From: SZUA-430 sp964647355
GTDB lineage: Bacteria; Pseudomonadota; Alphaproteobacteria; Micropepsales; Micropepsaceae
Assembly (NCBI GenBank): GCA_964647355.1
Contig: CAZYGK010000105.1
Coordinates: forward strand, 1 to 11,265
Direction: 5' to 3'
DNA length: 11,265 bases
Positions 4,797 through 11,265 of this stretch are shown piece by piece (the first letter of the stretch is position 1; each line of letters starts with the position of its first letter). The notes below the pieces were generated by a model. That model searched no databases, was not told the origin of the DNA, and saw only the letters and a list, made by a program, of their open reading frames with translations. The translations under genes and the position numbers were made by a program.

Positions 4797-6050
4797 CTAG
4801 CTGCCTGCCCCGGCCGGCTTTGAGAATTTCAACGCGTAGAAGCTTGCCGCGCCGACCAGGAAGGCGACCGTGCCCGTGGTGAGCGCGATGTCGTAGCTTT
4901 TCGTCGCGTCGTGGACGATGCCGAAGAGGACGAGGCCGCAGGCGCTTGAGGTTGCGCCGGCCATGGCGATGGCGCCGTAGATCGAGCCGTAGTGCTTCGT
5001 GCCGAACGTGCGGCTGACGAAATAGGCGAGAAGATCGATCTCGGCGCCTTGCTGCATGCCGATCAGGAGGATCGCGAAGGCGGCGATGGCGAAGTTCGCT
5101 TCGGGCAACAGCAGGAGCGCGGCGCCAAGCGCCGGTACGCCGGTGGTGATCGCGGCCACCGTCGGCGGGTGGAAGCGGTCGAGCGCAAAACCGGTCGCGA
5201 TGCGGGCGATCAGCAGACCCGCGAAATAGAGCGACATGATGAAGCCCGCTTGCGTCTCGCTCAAACCTTTGTCGGTGATCATCGGCGCGAGTTGGCCGAC
5301 GACGCCCGAGCCCGGGATGTTCACGGCGACGAGCGCGCCCGCGATCAGCCAGAACGCGCGGCCGCGCAGCGCCTCCCCCAGCGTCACGGCGAGGTTTGCG
5401 GGGATCGCGCTATCGCCCGCGACTTCGTCGGCGGCGTCGGCGTGGCGCTCCTTGGCGCTGCCGATCAGCCAGAGCGCGAGCGGCAGGCCGATGAACAACG
5501 TCACCACGATCAAGGCGTAGGAGCCGGCGCGCCAACCGTAGGCGGCGATGATCGCGGCCAAGAGCGGGGCCACGATCATCGAGGCGATCGAGGTGCCGGA
5601 TGCCGCCACGCCCAGCGCCAGGCCGCGCTGACGGTCGAACGCTGCGATGACGGGCCTCGTGTAGACGAGCCCGCCGGTGCCGCCGCCGAAGACGCCGCCG
5701 ATCAGAAGCAGCGCGACGTAGAGCGGGAACGAACCGTTCACGAGCGTGATGCCGAAATAGACGCAGCAGAGCGCGGGCACGCAGACGAGTGCGACCGCGC
5801 GGAAGCCGAAGCGATCGACGAACCGCCCGATCAAGCCGAGCGCGAGGGCTGCGACCAGGAATGAGCCCGCGGCGGCGAGCGCGAGGTCGCCGCGCGACCA
5901 GCCGAACTCTTCCGTTACGCGCCGGATGAAAAGGCTCGCCAGCAACAGGTAAAGCGCCACGCCCGTGCCGATACCGACGCCTGCGCCCAACACGATTCGC
6001 CAGCTGCTGCGCCATTCGGCGCGGCCGGCTGCGTCGGGCGTGGTTGTCAT
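4797..6050 (-). CDS. Major facilitator superfamily transporter (MCT/OFA-like)
   Basis: This 417-residue, very hydrophobic protein is consistent with 12 membrane helices in two six-helix halves, separated by a charged cytoplasmic loop (about 198-228). The MFS loop 2-3 motif is present as GRFVDRFGFRA (75-85), with a weaker repeat GFALDRFHP (287-295) in the second half. The N-terminus (GWSRGDLALAAAGSFLV) and the GMQQGAEIDLLAYFVSRTFG stretch (331-350) resemble the monocarboxylate/oxalate-formate antiporter-like branch, whose members move small organic acids by proton or anion coupling. The actual substrate cannot be read from sequence. Translation starts at ATG 6050 behind a purine-rich GAGAGAAAG. 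The gene is divergent from the small secreted-protein cluster at 6122, with only 71 bp between the starts. Confidence 0.9.
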   Translation of the reverse strand: MTTTPDAAGRAEWRSSWRIVLGAGVGIGTGVALYLLLASLFIRRVTEEFGWSRGDLALAAAGSFLVAALALGLIGRFVDRFGFRAVALVCVPALCCVYFGITLVNGSFPLYVALLLIGGVFGGGTGGLVYTRPVIAAFDRQRGLALGVAASGTSIASMIVAPLLAAIIAAYGWRAGSYALIVVTLFIGLPLALWLIGSAKERHADAADEVAGDSAIPANLAVTLGEALRGRAFWLIAGALVAVNIPGSGVVGQLAPMITDKGLSETQAGFIMSLYFAGLLIARIATGFALDRFHPPTVAAITTGVPALGAALLLLPEANFAIAAFAILLIGMQQGAEIDLLAYFVSRTFGTKHYGSIYGAIAMAGATSSACGLVLFGIVHDATKSYDIALTTGTVAFLVGAASFYALKFSKPAGAGS

Positions 6051-6121
6051 CGGCTTTCTCTCTCGACGTGCGGTGCGGCGGGTTTCAAGCTATAGTGACG
6101 CCATAACAGAGAGGAAGCTCC

Positions 6122-6361
6122 ATGACCATCCGTGTCGCGATCATAGCCGCGTGTGCGATCGCGTTCGCCGGCGCCGCGCTGGCCGCGCCGCTTTGGACGA
6201 GACCGGCCTGGTACGTCGTCGCCGACACGATCGTCGGGCCGTTCGTGTGGATGGGGCCCTACGACTCGAAAGAGGCGTGCGATGCGGTCAGGCCCGCGAA
6301 CGAAGAAGACGCCGACTATGTGTGCGAGTATTTGAACGAACAGCCGAGCTTCGACGACTAG
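6122..6361 (+). CDS. Small secreted protein, 79 aa, first of a tandem paralogue pair
   Basis: ATG 6122 follows an AGAGGAAG ribosome binding site, and a TATAGT hexamer lies at 6091-6096. The product has a signal peptide (about residues 1-22, ending ALAAP). The mature part of about 57 residues holds WYVVADTIVGPF, MGPYDSKEACDAVRPA and DYVCEYL. The two cysteines are likely to form a disulfide in the periplasm. The next gene encodes a protein of identical length and pattern, so this pair arose by tandem duplication. No known family is recognised. The conserved aromatic and Cys framework suggests a small beta-rich fold, possibly a binding or envelope-associated protein, but that is guesswork. Confidence 0.8.
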   Translation: MTIRVAIIAACAIAFAGAALAAPLWTRPAWYVVADTIVGPFVWMGPYDSKEACDAVRPANEEDADYVCEYLNEQPSFDD

Positions 6362-6382
6362 ATGGGCTTTGGAGGAACGACC

Positions 6383-6622
6383 ATGAGCTTACGCACTATC
6401 TTCGCGCTCTGCGCGTTCGCAGCATTCGCGAGCGTGGCGCACGCCGTGCCGAAGTGGAACGGGGCGGGATGGTATGTCGTGGGCGAGGACATGGCGGGCG
6501 GCTGGGTGGAGGCAGGGCCTTACGCGTCGAAGGAAGCCTGCGACAGCGTGCGGCCTGCCGACACGGAGGACGAAATCTACGGCTGCGAGTATCTGGTGAC
6601 GCGGCCGGATTGGGACGAGTGA
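6383..6622 (+). CDS. Small secreted protein, 79 aa, second of a tandem paralogue pair
   Basis: I chose ATG 6383 because GGAGGAACGACC lies directly before it and the product then begins with a proper signal peptide (MSLRTIFALCAFAAFASVAHA). An upstream in-frame ATG at 6362 lacks this. With this start both paralogues are exactly 79 residues. The shared frame is W-GWYVV, GPY-SKEACD-VRPA and CEYL. The mature cysteines in SKEAC and GCEYL match those of the first copy. Identity between the mature parts is roughly half, so the duplication is not recent. The stop overlaps the next gene's start (TGATG at 6620-6624), indicating translational coupling. Confidence 0.82.
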   Translation: MSLRTIFALCAFAAFASVAHAVPKWNGAGWYVVGEDMAGGWVEAGPYASKEACDSVRPADTEDEIYGCEYLVTRPDWDE

Positions 6623-6789
6623 TGCTGGGGCTGTTGTTCGTTCTCGCCGCGGCGGTGCTAATCACGAGTTGGCTGAAGCCGCCGAAGGCGTTCTGGCAGA
6701 AGGCGGTAACGGGGCTCGCGGTGGTGCTGCTCATCGCCGTGCTGGTCGCGTGGGGCATCGAGTTCATGATGAGTACGCCGGCGGAGTAG
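6622..6789 (+). CDS. Small two-helix membrane protein, 55 aa
   Basis: ATG 6622 overlaps the previous stop (TGATG), a standard coupling arrangement, and the 55-residue product is plausible as a real gene for that reason. It has two hydrophobic segments, about 2-17 (LGLLFVLAAAVLITSW) and 31-47 (GLAVVLLIAVLVAWGIE), joined by a short basic loop KPPKAFWQKA. It should be a hairpin inner-membrane protein. The function is not recognised. The operon with the two secreted paralogues suggests a common envelope task. A hairpin repeat begins immediately downstream and may terminate this operon. Confidence 0.65.
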   Translation: MLGLLFVLAAAVLITSWLKPPKAFWQKAVTGLAVVLLIAVLVAWGIEFMMSTPAE

Positions 6790-6851
6790 CTCCACCTCCC
6801 CTCGCCCGCCCAATTCGGGCGGGAGAGGGGTTGGGGGTGAGGGTGGGCGTG
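6790..6851. repeat. Left hairpin repeat of the DUF559 cassette
   Basis: A strong hairpin with stem CCCCTCGCCCGCCC (6798-6811) paired with 6817-6830, 13 of 14 pairs, and loop AATTC, is followed by GGGGGTGAGGGTGGGCG (6833-6849). The reverse complement of the whole unit recurs at 7333-7396, on the other side of the nuclease gene. This type of repeat is widespread between bacterial genes. It may also terminate the three-gene operon that ends at 6789. Confidence 0.85.
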
Positions 6852-6971
6852 CCGGTGCTGGGCGTTGGCGATGAACTGCACTCTTAACATTCCGAGAGTG
6901 AGGCCAGAGCTCAGCCTTCGTGTCGCCGCATTCGTGCGCTGCAGTGCCCTGACGCAAGCTGGAGGTTGGTG

Positions 6972-7325
6972 TTGAGCTGCAAACCTAAGGTCGCCGTCGC
7001 ACGCATTCTCCGGCAACGCGAGACCGACCTCGAATACAGACTCTGGCAAGCGCTCCGCGGACGGCGCGTGTTCGGTTTGAAATTTCGGCGGCAACATCCG
7101 GTCGGGCCTTATGTGGCCGACTTCGCCTGCTTGGAGGCGCAGCTCCTCATCGAGATAGACGGGTATTGGCATGCGCACAAGAAAGGCGCCGATGCGGCGC
7201 GGGACGCCTACCTTCGTTCGCGCGGGTACGAGATCGTCCGGTTCGATATCGAGAACGAGACTGCCGACGTTGGAACGCTCGTCGCTTTGATCGCGCATGA
7301 GGTGAAGGTTCGCCTCGACTCTTGA
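6972..7325 (+). CDS. DUF559 / Vsr-like endonuclease domain protein
   Basis: The frame has no ATG. GGAGG at 6961-6965 sits six bases before TTG 6972, which I take as start (117 residues); GTG 6969 and TTG 6966 are in-frame alternatives. The family signature is clear: early RxxxTxxExxLWxxLR (here ETDLEYRLWQALRGRR), then FGLKFRRQHPVGPYVADFAC, then LLIEIDGYWHAHKK and RSRGYEIVRFDIENE. DUF559 proteins share the very-short-patch-repair/PD-(D/E)xK nuclease fold. The aspartate in VADF and the acidic residues in IEIDG are the likely metal ligands, with the following histidine. The biological role is not established. They occur as single small genes scattered through genomes, and this one lies between two inverted copies of a hairpin repeat, suggesting a selfish or repeat-associated unit. 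Nothing points to a partner methylase in the window. Confidence 0.88.
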   Translation: MSCKPKVAVARILRQRETDLEYRLWQALRGRRVFGLKFRRQHPVGPYVADFACLEAQLLIEIDGYWHAHKKGADAARDAYLRSRGYEIVRFDIENETADVGTLVALIAHEVKVRLDS

Positions 7326-7332
7326 AGCGCGT

Positions 7333-7396
7333 CGCGCCCACCCTCACCCCCGGCCCCGGCCCCTCTCCCTCCCGAAGTGGGAGGGCGAGGGGTGAT
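7333..7396. repeat. Right hairpin repeat of the DUF559 cassette
   Basis: The hairpin stem CCCCTCTCCCTCCC (7360-7373) pairs with 7379-7392 around loop GAAGT, preceded by CGCCCACCCTCACCCCC (7335-7351), the exact reverse complement of 6833-6849. It lies between the convergent nuclease and EF-hand protein genes and reaches the stop codon of the latter, so it could end transcription of both. Confidence 0.85.
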
Positions 7397-8658
7397 CAGT
7401 GGCTTGCTTCGATCGCGCTCTCTTTCAGCAGCCAATCGTACGTCGCGCGCCAGCCTTCGCCTTCGATGAGGACGCCTTCGCTGGCGACCCAGAGGTCGTC
7501 GCCGACTCTCGTGTGGCTGTACTTCAGGGCGGCGATTTTGTGCGCCTTGACGGGTTTCACTTCGCCGTCGTCGCTGATGCCGTTTTCGTTCTTGTCCTGC
7601 CAGAGCGCGAGGCCGTCGAGTTCAGTGCCCGCGACGACGCCGTCGCCGTTGTCGTCGAGCGCGCCGAGCGCGTTGTAGCCGTTCGCCCAGCTTGCGGTCC
7701 AGGTGACGGACCCGAACAGCTGGAAGCCGCCGGCGATCTTGCGTTTGTCTTTCGGGTCCCAGACGAGCCAAGCCGCGTCGTTCGTCAGCCAGCCTGCTTT
7801 TGCGGGGACGCCTTGGCCGGAAAAGTCGAACGCGACCTGCGACGCGCGGTCGACGAGGTCGTCGAACGAGGCCTCCGCCGACAATGGAATGAGGATCGGC
7901 GTTACGTACATCGCGGGGGGCGAGTCCGTCAGGCGCTTCTTCACGCGCGCAACCAGCCGGCGGTCGGACCGGCGCTTGGCGACGGCGGCGAAGTGTTCCA
8001 CCGCCTCGCTGACCACGGTGTGGGTTTCCCAGTCGGACTGTTCCGTCTGACCGCCGCCCGCGGGCGGTGCGGGGATGCGCTTCAGGCCTTCATACATGAC
8101 GTGGCGCAGCTCTCTGCGCGCGGACTTCCAGCGGCCGGCGCGGTCGTAGACGAAGGCAAGCGCCACACGGGTGCGCAGGTCGGCCGGATCGAGCGCGCGA
8201 GCGCGTTCGTAGGCGGCCCTCGCCGCACGCAGTTCCGGCGCGAGGCCTCTGCGGCCCTTGAACGCTTCGGCGGGGATCTCGCGCTTGGGGCCCAGCGAAT
8301 ATTGGCGCGCTTCGCAGCGTTCGCCGGGCTTGGCTTCGGGGAAATTCTCGCGGGTGCCCTTGCCCACCGATTGCGCGTCGAGCGTCGCGCAGTCGTCGAT
8401 CGTGCCTTCGGCGATCGTGTTTGCCCGCTCGCGGTAGACGGGCAGCGCGCCGACGCGGCGCACATAGGCGATGAGGTGCATGCGCCCGATCGCGCGCGCT
8501 TGTGCGGCGGGCTCCAACTTTTGCGCGTTCTCTTCCAGATTCTTCAGCAGCCGCTCGAGCGGAACTTCGTCGACGCGGTCGGCCGGCACCATGGCAAAAA
8601 TGGCAAGTGCGGGTGCTGCGAACAGCAGCGTTAGGAGAAGGCTAAGGATGATGCGCAT
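7396..8658 (-). CDS. Secreted protein with TPR-like stretch and two EF-hand-type calcium loops
   Basis: This is a 420-residue protein with a signal peptide (MRIILSLLLTLLFAAPALA). The N-terminal half is alpha-helical and rich in Ala and Arg. A TPR-like unit lies at about 143-190 (AARAAYERARALDPADLRTRVALAFVYDRAGRWKSA). Residues 275-370 carry a module seen in RTX/hemolysin-type and other secreted calcium proteins: AFDFSGQG, GWLTNDAAWLVWD, GFQLFG, then two 12-residue loops, DDNGDGVVAGTE (335-346) and DKNENGISDDGE (355-366). Both loops have the acidic or Asn ligands of an EF-hand at positions 1, 3, 5 and 12. Calcium binding is therefore likely and the protein should act outside the cytoplasm. Cys90 and Cys115 may pair. 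The gene is monocistronic; GAGG lies eight bases before the ATG at 8658. It is divergent from the histidine kinase, but no functional link is demonstrated. Confidence 0.8.
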   Translation of the reverse strand: MRIILSLLLTLLFAAPALAIFAMVPADRVDEVPLERLLKNLEENAQKLEPAAQARAIGRMHLIAYVRRVGALPVYRERANTIAEGTIDDCATLDAQSVGKGTRENFPEAKPGERCEARQYSLGPKREIPAEAFKGRRGLAPELRAARAAYERARALDPADLRTRVALAFVYDRAGRWKSARRELRHVMYEGLKRIPAPPAGGGQTEQSDWETHTVVSEAVEHFAAVAKRRSDRRLVARVKKRLTDSPPAMYVTPILIPLSAEASFDDLVDRASQVAFDFSGQGVPAKAGWLTNDAAWLVWDPKDKRKIAGGFQLFGSVTWTASWANGYNALGALDDNGDGVVAGTELDGLALWQDKNENGISDDGEVKPVKAHKIAALKYSHTRVGDDLWVASEGVLIEGEGWRATYDWLLKESAIEASH

Positions 8659-8669
8659 GCGCGAGGCCT

Positions 8670-8705
8670 CGTTTGCCGGCAGATTCGCCGATGGTAACGC
8701 AAACG
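8670..8705. promoter_or_regulatory. Inverted repeat CGTTTGC/GCAAACG between divergent genes
   Basis: CGTTTGC (8670-8676) and GCAAACG (8699-8705) are perfect 7-bp inverted arms 22 bp apart, and a third GTTTGCG lies at 8754-8760. They sit in the 135-bp space shared by the EF-hand protein and histidine kinase genes, a plausible place for a regulator site. No family is assignable and the arms are short. Confidence 0.25.
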
Positions 8706-8793
8706 AAGCGTAAAGGGCGGAAAACGGCGCTGTCTAACGATTTTCTTAGAATTGTTTGCGTATTCTGAACGCCGCTACGCACCGCAATCGCTC

Positions 8794-10173
8794 ATGACCG
8801 CCGACGTTCTCATTGCCAGCCAAGCGGCCGAAACCGCCACGAAAGTCGAGAGGGAGAAGATCCGTCTCGGCTTCGGCAACTGGACGCATTACGTCGACGG
8901 CGTTCCCTTTGCGCTGGGTCTGAGCGTGCTGATGAGCGGCATGTGGCCCGCGATCGGCCATACGCCGGCGTTGCTCGCAGCCGCGTGGGTGGGCGCAACA
9001 GTCGCCTGGGCGGCATTCGGACTTTCCGCCTTCTTTCATTATCAGCGCGACGAGGCGAAGCACCCGCTCGCCTATTGGCAGCGGCTGACCTATGCGGTGC
9101 GGTTGTCGAACGCGCTGGTGTGGGGTGCGTTCGCGTGGGTGTTTTGGGAGCCCGGCAACGCGGTCAATCAGGCGATCGTGTGCACGGTGACGCTCGCCAT
9201 CGTGGTGACGACGTTCTTTGCGCTGTCGATGCATTACCGCCTGCTGCTCGCCGCACTTGCGATGAATACGGCGATGCAGTGGAGCGCGTTCGTCTATCAC
9301 GGCGAGCCGGTGGGCCAGATCTTCGCCGTGCTGTTCCCGCTGTTCGCGGCCCTGCTCGTGAACTATGGGCGCACGGCGGCGGCGCGCTATCAAGAAGCGC
9401 TGAAGCTGCGGTTCGAGAACGAGATGCTGGCGCAGGCGGTGATCCGCGCGAACAAGGCCAAGAGCGACTTCCTGGCGTCGATGAGCCACGAGTTGCGCAC
9501 GCCCTTGAACGCGATTATCGGCTATGCCGAAATGATGCAGCAGCAGGTGTTCGGGCCGGTGGCGCCGGCACGCTATGCCGGTTATGTCGACGACATCGGC
9601 GCGAGCGGCGCGCATCTCTTGCGCATGATCAACGACATTCTGGACCTCGCCAAGATCGAGGCGGGCAAGCGCGAAATGACCGTCGCGCCGGTCCGGCTCT
9701 CCGAAGTTGCGGCGGACGCGATGCGCCTGATCGAACCGATTGCCGCGCGCGCGCATGTCAGCGTGATGTTCGACGGCAAGGCCGATGCGGTCGTGCGCGC
9801 GGACGAGCGGGCGGTCAAGCAGATGCTGATCAACCTGCTCTCGAACGCCGTGAAGTTCTCGCAAGCCGGCGGCATCGCCGTCGTGTTCGTCGAGGTATCG
9901 GCGACCAACCGCGTCGCGTTCGGCGTGCGCGATACCGGCACCGGCATGACGGTGGAAGAACAGCAAAAGGCGCTGGAGCCGTTCGAGCAAGTGGGCGAAA
10001 GCGATACCGTGGAAGGCCACGGCACGGGGCTTGGCCTGCCGATCGTCAAAGGCCTGATCGAAGCGCACCAAGGCACGCTTCGCATCGAAAGCTCGCGCGG
10101 CGTCGGCTCGAAGATCTGGATCGAGTTCCCGGCCGAACGCCTGATGCGCGTGGGCCAGCGGAGCGCGGCTTAG
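8794..10173 (+). CDS. Membrane sensor histidine kinase (PdhS/DivJ-type core)
   Basis: I use ATG 8794 (459 residues); an in-frame TTG at 8752 would add 14 residues that do not resemble the family. There is no clear Shine-Dalgarno. About six hydrophobic helices occupy residues 35-190. A coiled linker (195-222) leads to the dimerisation/phosphoacceptor domain with SHELRTPLNAIIGYAE (H232). The catalytic domain has the N box NLLSNAVKF (347-355), G1 DTGTGM (380-385) and G2 GTGLGLPIVKG (410-420). The run VFGPVAPARYAGYVDDIGASGAHLLRMINDIL is typical of the alphaproteobacterial PdhS/DivJ/PleC kinases that feed the DivK-CtrA pathway, but the membrane sensor part is not diagnostic and no response regulator gene is adjacent. 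It autophosphorylates and passes phosphate to an unknown partner. Its stop overlaps that of the convergent lipoprotein gene by four bases. Confidence 0.92.
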   Translation: MTADVLIASQAAETATKVEREKIRLGFGNWTHYVDGVPFALGLSVLMSGMWPAIGHTPALLAAAWVGATVAWAAFGLSAFFHYQRDEAKHPLAYWQRLTYAVRLSNALVWGAFAWVFWEPGNAVNQAIVCTVTLAIVVTTFFALSMHYRLLLAALAMNTAMQWSAFVYHGEPVGQIFAVLFPLFAALLVNYGRTAAARYQEALKLRFENEMLAQAVIRANKAKSDFLASMSHELRTPLNAIIGYAEMMQQQVFGPVAPARYAGYVDDIGASGAHLLRMINDILDLAKIEAGKREMTVAPVRLSEVAADAMRLIEPIAARAHVSVMFDGKADAVVRADERAVKQMLINLLSNAVKFSQAGGIAVVFVEVSATNRVAFGVRDTGTGMTVEEQQKALEPFEQVGESDTVEGHGTGLGLPIVKGLIEAHQGTLRIESSRGVGSKIWIEFPAERLMRVGQRSAA

Positions 10174-11243
10174 GGCCGTGGGTCGAGTTTGATCAGGCCG
10201 TCGCCCAGGCCGGACACGTAGGCCGGTCCGTTTCCGGGCGACAAGATGATCCCCGTCACCGGTCCCGGCAGCGGCGCCCAGAGCTTCGGCGTGAACAAGT
10301 CGAGCAAGGGTTGGCGCGCGCTGCTGCGGCGTTGCCATTCCGCCGCGATGCGGTCGTTGTCGGCGGTTTGCGCACGGAAGGCGGACGTCACCTTGCCGCT
10401 ATCCGGGTCGATCGTCAGGATCTCATTGCGCACCAGCGAGGCGACCCAAAGGTGTCCGCGCGCGTCGATCTCGATGTTGTCGGGCAGCAGGACGTTCGCG
10501 AGGGTCTTGCGATGCGACAGCTTGCCGGTTTTGAAGGACACGCGGAACGCGTTCACGCGGTTGCCGCACGACTCGTTGAGGTAAAGTGCGCCCCGCTTCT
10601 CGTCGAGGACGATCCCGTTCGCGAAGCAGAGCCCACTGAGGACGCGGCGCGCTTTCGGGTGCGGCCGGCGGGCCGTCGGGGCGGCGATCCGGAAGAGCGC
10701 GCCGTCCGCCACGAACGTGTTGAACGACTTCGTGAGGTCTTCTTCGGATTTCGCCCCGCCGCGATTGCGGCTCGACTGCGTGAACCAAATCGCGCCCGTG
10801 CTGTCGCGCACGGCCGTGTTGACGGCGTAGGGGTGCTGATGAACCAGCGTCGTGCTCTCGGCCTCGATGTCGGTGCGGTAGATCGCGCCGGTGTGAATGT
10901 CGGCGACGAGGATGTGCTTGCCGTCGGGCTCCAGCGCGACGCCGTTGGGCGCGGCCGGCCAGGTCTTGGGATCGTGCCGGAAGCCGGCCTTGGCGAAGTT
11001 GCCGAACGGGCGAACGGACCCATCGGCGGCGATGAGGCTGAGGCCGTGTTTCTGATCGGCGACGATGATCCGCCCATCGGCGAGCGCGACGCCGTCCTCC
11101 GCGCGGTTGAGGCCCTTCGCTGCAGGGAAGACGTTGAACTTCGCGGCGGATTGCGCCGAGGCGGCGTCGTCGTTGGTGGCCGTCATCGTGGCGCAAGCCG
11201 ACAAGGCGCCCGCGACGAGGGCGAGAGAGAAGAGCCGTTTCAT
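10170..11243 (-). CDS. SMP-30/strictosidine-synthase-like beta-propeller lipoprotein
   Basis: The 357-residue protein starts at ATG 11243 behind GGGGA at about five bases. The signal peptide ends in a lipobox LSAC (C17), so it should be a lipidated envelope protein. The rest is a six-bladed beta-propeller with recurring units such as EDGVALADGRIIVAD (49-63), PNGVALEPDGKHILVAD (99-115), NTAVRDSTGAIWFT (142-155), ANGIVLDEKRGALYLNES (208-225) and LPDNIEIDARGHLWVASL (253-270). This is the SMP-30/gluconolactonase and strictosidine-synthase/APMAP group. Candidate calcium ligands by position are E49, N100 or N209 and D255. These enzymes are mostly lactone or ester hydrolases; the substrate here is not predictable. 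The 3' ends of this gene and the histidine kinase overlap (10170-10173). Confidence 0.87.
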   Translation of the reverse strand: MKRLFSLALVAGALSACATMTATNDDAASAQSAAKFNVFPAAKGLNRAEDGVALADGRIIVADQKHGLSLIAADGSVRPFGNFAKAGFRHDPKTWPAAPNGVALEPDGKHILVADIHTGAIYRTDIEAESTTLVHQHPYAVNTAVRDSTGAIWFTQSSRNRGGAKSEEDLTKSFNTFVADGALFRIAAPTARRPHPKARRVLSGLCFANGIVLDEKRGALYLNESCGNRVNAFRVSFKTGKLSHRKTLANVLLPDNIEIDARGHLWVASLVRNEILTIDPDSGKVTSAFRAQTADNDRIAAEWQRRSSARQPLLDLFTPKLWAPLPGPVTGIILSPGNGPAYVSGLGDGLIKLDPRP

Positions 11244-11265
11244 TTGAGTCCCCGGAGTTGGTTGA

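Larger units (their letters stand above)
6790..7396 (+). mobile_element. Candidate mini-element: endonuclease gene between inverted hairpin repeats
   Basis: A single DUF559 nuclease gene is bracketed by two copies of a hairpin repeat in inverted orientation, with the conserved 17-mer GGGGGTGAGGGTGGGCG pointing inward on both sides (6833-6849 and 7335-7351). The layout resembles REP elements with a resident gene. There is no transposase or recombinase and no visible target-site duplication, so mobility is only a hypothesis. Confidence 0.35.

Noticed and set aside
6362..6382. Upstream ATG for the second 79-aa paralogue
   Set aside because: The in-frame ATG at 6362 would add seven residues before the signal peptide; GGAGG placed before 6383 and equal length with the paralogue favour 6383.
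7399..8634. 411-codon + strand frame opposite the EF-hand protein
   Set aside because: It is antisense to a protein with signal peptide and calcium loops, and itself shows no domain or ribosome binding site.
8746..10338. 530-codon minus-strand frame opposite the histidine kinase
   Set aside because: It is very His/Arg/Ala-rich and the shadow of an unmistakable histidine kinase; length alone is not evidence in GC-rich DNA.

Overview
This is a GC-rich bacterial window from an alphaproteobacterium, most likely Caulobacterales/Hyphomonadaceae-like. The lineage call is inference. It rests on a GcrA-family protein (a family essentially restricted to Alphaproteobacteria), a PdhS/DivJ-type histidine kinase core, and the codon and GC pattern. 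The sequence contains an assembly gap of exactly 100 N at 1365-1464.

Left part (1-3305): this looks like the immunity and early-replication end of a prophage or phage-derived island. A CI-like repressor (XRE helix-turn-helix plus S24 peptidase domain, + strand, 2607-3305) faces a leftward block on the minus strand: a small membrane protein (2159-2377), a divergent GcrA-like protein (start 1874, running into the gap) and a divergent DnaB-type helicase (1364 to beyond base 1). A good leftward sigma70-like promoter and two palindromes lie between repressor and block. Two homologous inverted-repeat elements, each with a 32-nt centre, bracket the small membrane gene. A perfect DnaA box touches the gcrA-like start.

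Middle part (3306-6790): two diverged copies of a GC-rich palindromic element separate the repressor from a convergent secreted protein with two retropepsin-like DTG domains (3582-4466, -). A 223-bp inverted-repeat element of CACGAAG type follows, then an MFS transporter (4797-6050, -). Diverging from the transporter is a three-gene + strand cluster: two tandem 79-residue secreted paralogues and a coupled 55-residue two-helix membrane protein.

Right part (6790-11265): a DUF559/Vsr-like endonuclease gene (6972-7325, +) lies between two inverted copies of a hairpin repeat, forming a ~600-bp cassette that could be a small mobile unit. Next come a secreted protein with a TPR-like stretch and two EF-hand-type calcium loops (7396-8658, -), a divergent membrane histidine kinase without an adjacent response regulator (8794-10173, +), and a beta-propeller SMP-30/strictosidine-synthase-like lipoprotein (10170-11243, -) whose stop codon overlaps that of the kinase. 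No rRNA, tRNA or CRISPR array was seen. The right-hand genes look like unrelated single-gene or small-operon units. The main themes are the phage-like left end and the unusual density of distinct palindromic repeat families between genes.
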